Source of the DNA: Mycolicibacterium rhodesiae JS60
Lineage (GTDB): Bacteria; Actinomycetota; Actinomycetes; Mycobacteriales; Mycobacteriaceae
DNA length: 64,000 nucleotides
Assembly (NCBI GenBank): GCA_000230935.2
Contig: AGIQ01000011.1
Location: 1-64,000, forward strand
Direction of reading: 5' to 3'
Shown here: positions 62,420 to 64,000 of the stretch, piece after piece
Layout: each line of letters starts with the position of its first letter
Numbering within the stretch: the first letter of the stretch is position 1
Position numbers and translations under genes: made by a program
Notes under the pieces: generated by a model
Told to the model about the DNA's origin: nothing
Databases searched by the model: none
What the model saw: the letters and a program-made list of their open reading frames with translations, nothing else

Positions 62420-63474
62420 CAGTCGGCGGTACTCGATGCGCGCGCTGCTATCACCGGTAGATCGAGCGGTGTGCACACCCCAGCCGGCGCTGCTACGACG
62501 GCGGGTATCGCGTTGACCGCCGGCATCGCGGTAGTGACGCCGATGTCGAAGCTCTCGAAATCCGCCGGCGCGAAAGACATCTTCAGTTTCACGTTGGGAT
62601 CTCCGGTGATACGGATGAGGTAGGCGTTGGCCAGCTGCCATTCCGGATCCTGGGGGTGGCCGAGGATACTGCCCAGGGTCCAGGTGGTCCGAAGTTCGCT
62701 GACGGGGATGCCGGCTCGGAGTCCCGTCCACGTGGCGTCGACTCCGGCCACTGTGCCCGCATCGATCTTCATGAAGCCGAGGTCGCGGTCGGTGAGGGCC
62801 ACGGCGACCTCGACGCCGAGGTCGACATCGTCGATCTGCACGCCGATAGCCTCGGCCATCGCCGCAACAGTTTCTGGGTAATCGGGTTCGGCGGCAAGGA
62901 GTTTGGACTTGATCGCGGCGGTATCGGGTGGGCCACCGAACCCGTAGCCGGCCCAGGTCGGAGCGTTGCCATAGAGAAAGCAGTCCATCGATTCGGTCAC
63001 GCTGATCCGGCTGACGTGGCGACACATCGCGGTGGCCGCCAACGCCACCGTGGGTACATGCATCGGATTCATGCCGGTGCCGACCAGGGTCGCGCCGCCC
63101 GTGCGCGCCGCCGCGGCCAGACGCGCTCCGGCGTCGTCGGGGTAGTACTGGCCGTTGACCAGTCGGGCAGTGGTAACGACGTTGACCCCGCTGGACAGAA
63201 TGCGTTCGAGTTCGGTGATGTCGGGCCAATGCGGCATGTATACGATGCAGTCGGGCTTGCTTGCCAACACCTCCTCGATGTCGCCAGTGGCCATGACGCC
63301 CAAGGGATCCCGTCCGGCGAGCACGCCGGCGTCGACGCCCCGTTTTTCGGGGCTGTGACTGTAGAGTCCCACCAATTCGAGCCGCGGATCGTCGAGAATT
63401 GCGCGTATCGCGCTCTGGCCGACGATGCCGCTGGTCCATTGGGCCACCCGGATCGGCGTCGTGCGCTCAGACAT
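62419..63474 (-). CDS. DapB/DAPDH-fold dehydrogenase paralog 3
   Basis: A 351-residue paralog: RVAQWTSGIVGQSAIRAIL loop, GVDAGVLAGRDPLGVMAT, IVYMPHWPDITELERILSSGVNVVTTA and GTGMNPMHVPTVALAATA. It has a longer central region than paralog 2, including DLGFMKIDAGTVAGV. Its ATG at 63474 overlaps the end of the P450 gene by 8 bases. The P450 gene and at least paralogs 3 and 2 therefore form one coupled operon. Function unknown beyond oxidoreductase fold. Confidence 0.82.
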   Translation of the reverse strand: MSERTTPIRVAQWTSGIVGQSAIRAILDDPRLELVGLYSHSPEKRGVDAGVLAGRDPLGVMATGDIEEVLASKPDCIVYMPHWPDITELERILSSGVNVVTTARLVNGQYYPDDAGARLAAAARTGGATLVGTGMNPMHVPTVALAATAMCRHVSRISVTESMDCFLYGNAPTWAGYGFGGPPDTAAIKSKLLAAEPDYPETVAAMAEAIGVQIDDVDLGVEVAVALTDRDLGFMKIDAGTVAGVDATWTGLRAGIPVSELRTTWTLGSILGHPQDPEWQLANAYLIRITGDPNVKLKMSFAPADFESFDIGVTTAMPAVNAIPAVVAAPAGVCTPLDLPVIAARASSTAD

Positions 63475-64000
63475 CCCACACCACGTTCAGAGCTGCAGGT
63501 GATCGCATGAGCGTACCGTTGATGACGGGTCGCGGATGGTCGGGATCGAGTCTCAAGCCCGGCAGCGTCAGCAGGGCTCGGACCAATTCCTCGGTCTCCA
63601 TTTTCGATAGATGCATACCCAGGCATAGGTGCACGCCGTGGCCGAAGCCCAGTGCCGATTTGTAGGGCCGACGCAGATCGAAGCGTTCGGGGTCTTCCCA
63701 GCGGGTCGGATCGTGGTTGGCCGCACCGACCATCACCATCAGGGTGGCTCCGGCTGGGATGTCCACTCCGGCGAGTCGGGTGTCTTCGGTGGCAAGCCGC
63801 GGAACGAACTGCAGCGGGGTCTCCCAACGGATCGTCTCGTTGACCGCCGCCGTCAATGCTGCCGGGTCATCGCGCACCGCCGCCAGTTGCTCTGGATCGG
63901 ACAGCAGCGCTGTCAGCAGCGATGATGAGGAGCGGTAGGTGGTTTCGGCGCCGGCGGGCAGGAGCAGGCGCAGGAACGAGTAGATTTCCTCGTCGGTCAG
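63467..64000 (-). CDS. Cytochrome P450, C-terminal part (5' end outside window)
   Basis: The frame is open to the window edge, so about 178 C-terminal residues are visible. The I-helix proton-relay motif AGAETT is near the edge. The K-helix ExxR is ETIRW, and the meander and heme loop FGHGVHLCLGMHL contains the Cys thiolate ligand. It continues to ALNVVWDV. These are actinobacterial soluble class I P450 features requiring a ferredoxin and reductase. It overlaps paralog 3 by 8 bases. Substrate unknown. Confidence 0.93.
   Translation of the reverse strand: MTDEEIYSFLRLLLPAGAETTYRSSSSLLTALLSDPEQLAAVRDDPAALTAAVNETIRWETPLQFVPRLATEDTRLAGVDIPAGATLMVMVGAANHDPTRWEDPERFDLRRPYKSALGFGHGVHLCLGMHLSKMETEELVRALLTLPGLRLDPDHPRPVINGTLMRSPAALNVVWDV

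Overview
This is a high-GC chromosomal segment from a mycobacterium, most likely an environmental Mycolicibacterium-type species. The evidence is the gene order: infB-rbfA-nrnA-dinF, pptH-pptT-truB, ribF-rpsO-pnp-pepR, dapB-thyA-dfrA-thyX-dapA-rnj, ftsK-argA-pgsA3-cinA-clgR-pspA-pspM, ephG-recA-recX. This matches the Rv2839c to Rv2736c block of M. tuberculosis in outline, with insertions. GTG starts, 4-bp ATGA/GTGA overlaps, a PE-PPE-domain hydrolase, a 13E12/DUF222 HNH protein and leaderless TANNNT promoters all fit. The exact species cannot be read from the window. No tRNA, rRNA, insertion sequence or CRISPR array was seen.

Layout. 1-5073: translation and RNA-turnover genes (infB 3' part, rbfA, nrnA) and a MATE exporter whose ribosome-binding site sits inside a hairpin. 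5070-13683: a methyltransferase, an 856-residue secreted Calx-beta/GH18 protein, echA16, a Pro-rich lipoprotein, a TetR regulator, two small DUF proteins and a CocE-type hydrolase. 13790-16274: pptH-pptT-truB, where the hydrolase and transferase of phosphopantetheine are translationally coupled. 16275-25632: mntR, ribF, an ArsR-SRPBCC pair with a clear operator, rpsO, a structured leader, pnp, pepR, a nitronate monooxygenase and a class A beta-lactamase. 25714-32126: VOC protein, divergent ald/aldR, the DUF222 nuclease-like gene, PE-PPE hydrolase, dapB. 32303-36522: a 1054-residue cyclase-like ATPase and small genes. 36519-43300: thyA-dfrA, a YcaQ-like glycosylase, thyX, dapA, rnj.

43376-46997 is an accessory oxidative cluster resembling dimethylamine monooxygenase/HDOD loci. 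Its heme-subunit gene carries a one-base frameshift. A mycofactocin-type SDR and a small monooxygenase lie next to it. 47193-53539 is cell division and envelope stress (ftsK, pgsA3, clgR-pspA-pspM). 53548-56505 holds ephG, a DUF5313 gene lacking a normal start codon, a glycosyltransferase and an esterase. 56506-59281 is recA-recX, with an in-frame intein at the M. leprae-type site. 59308-64000 is an accessory catabolic-looking block: an F420-type LLM oxidoreductase, three tandem paralogous DapB-fold dehydrogenases and a truncated P450.

The most notable signals are these. The DUF222 gene has a LexA box overlapping a promoter that matches the RecA-NDp/PafBC consensus, and recA carries both signals too. 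A family of long palindromes shares a CCGCGAGCAGAC core between convergent genes. The DUF3445 gene is frameshifted. The DUF5313 gene has no canonical start and shares its frame with the ephG stop. The three-paralog dehydrogenase/P450 block is functionally unassigned.
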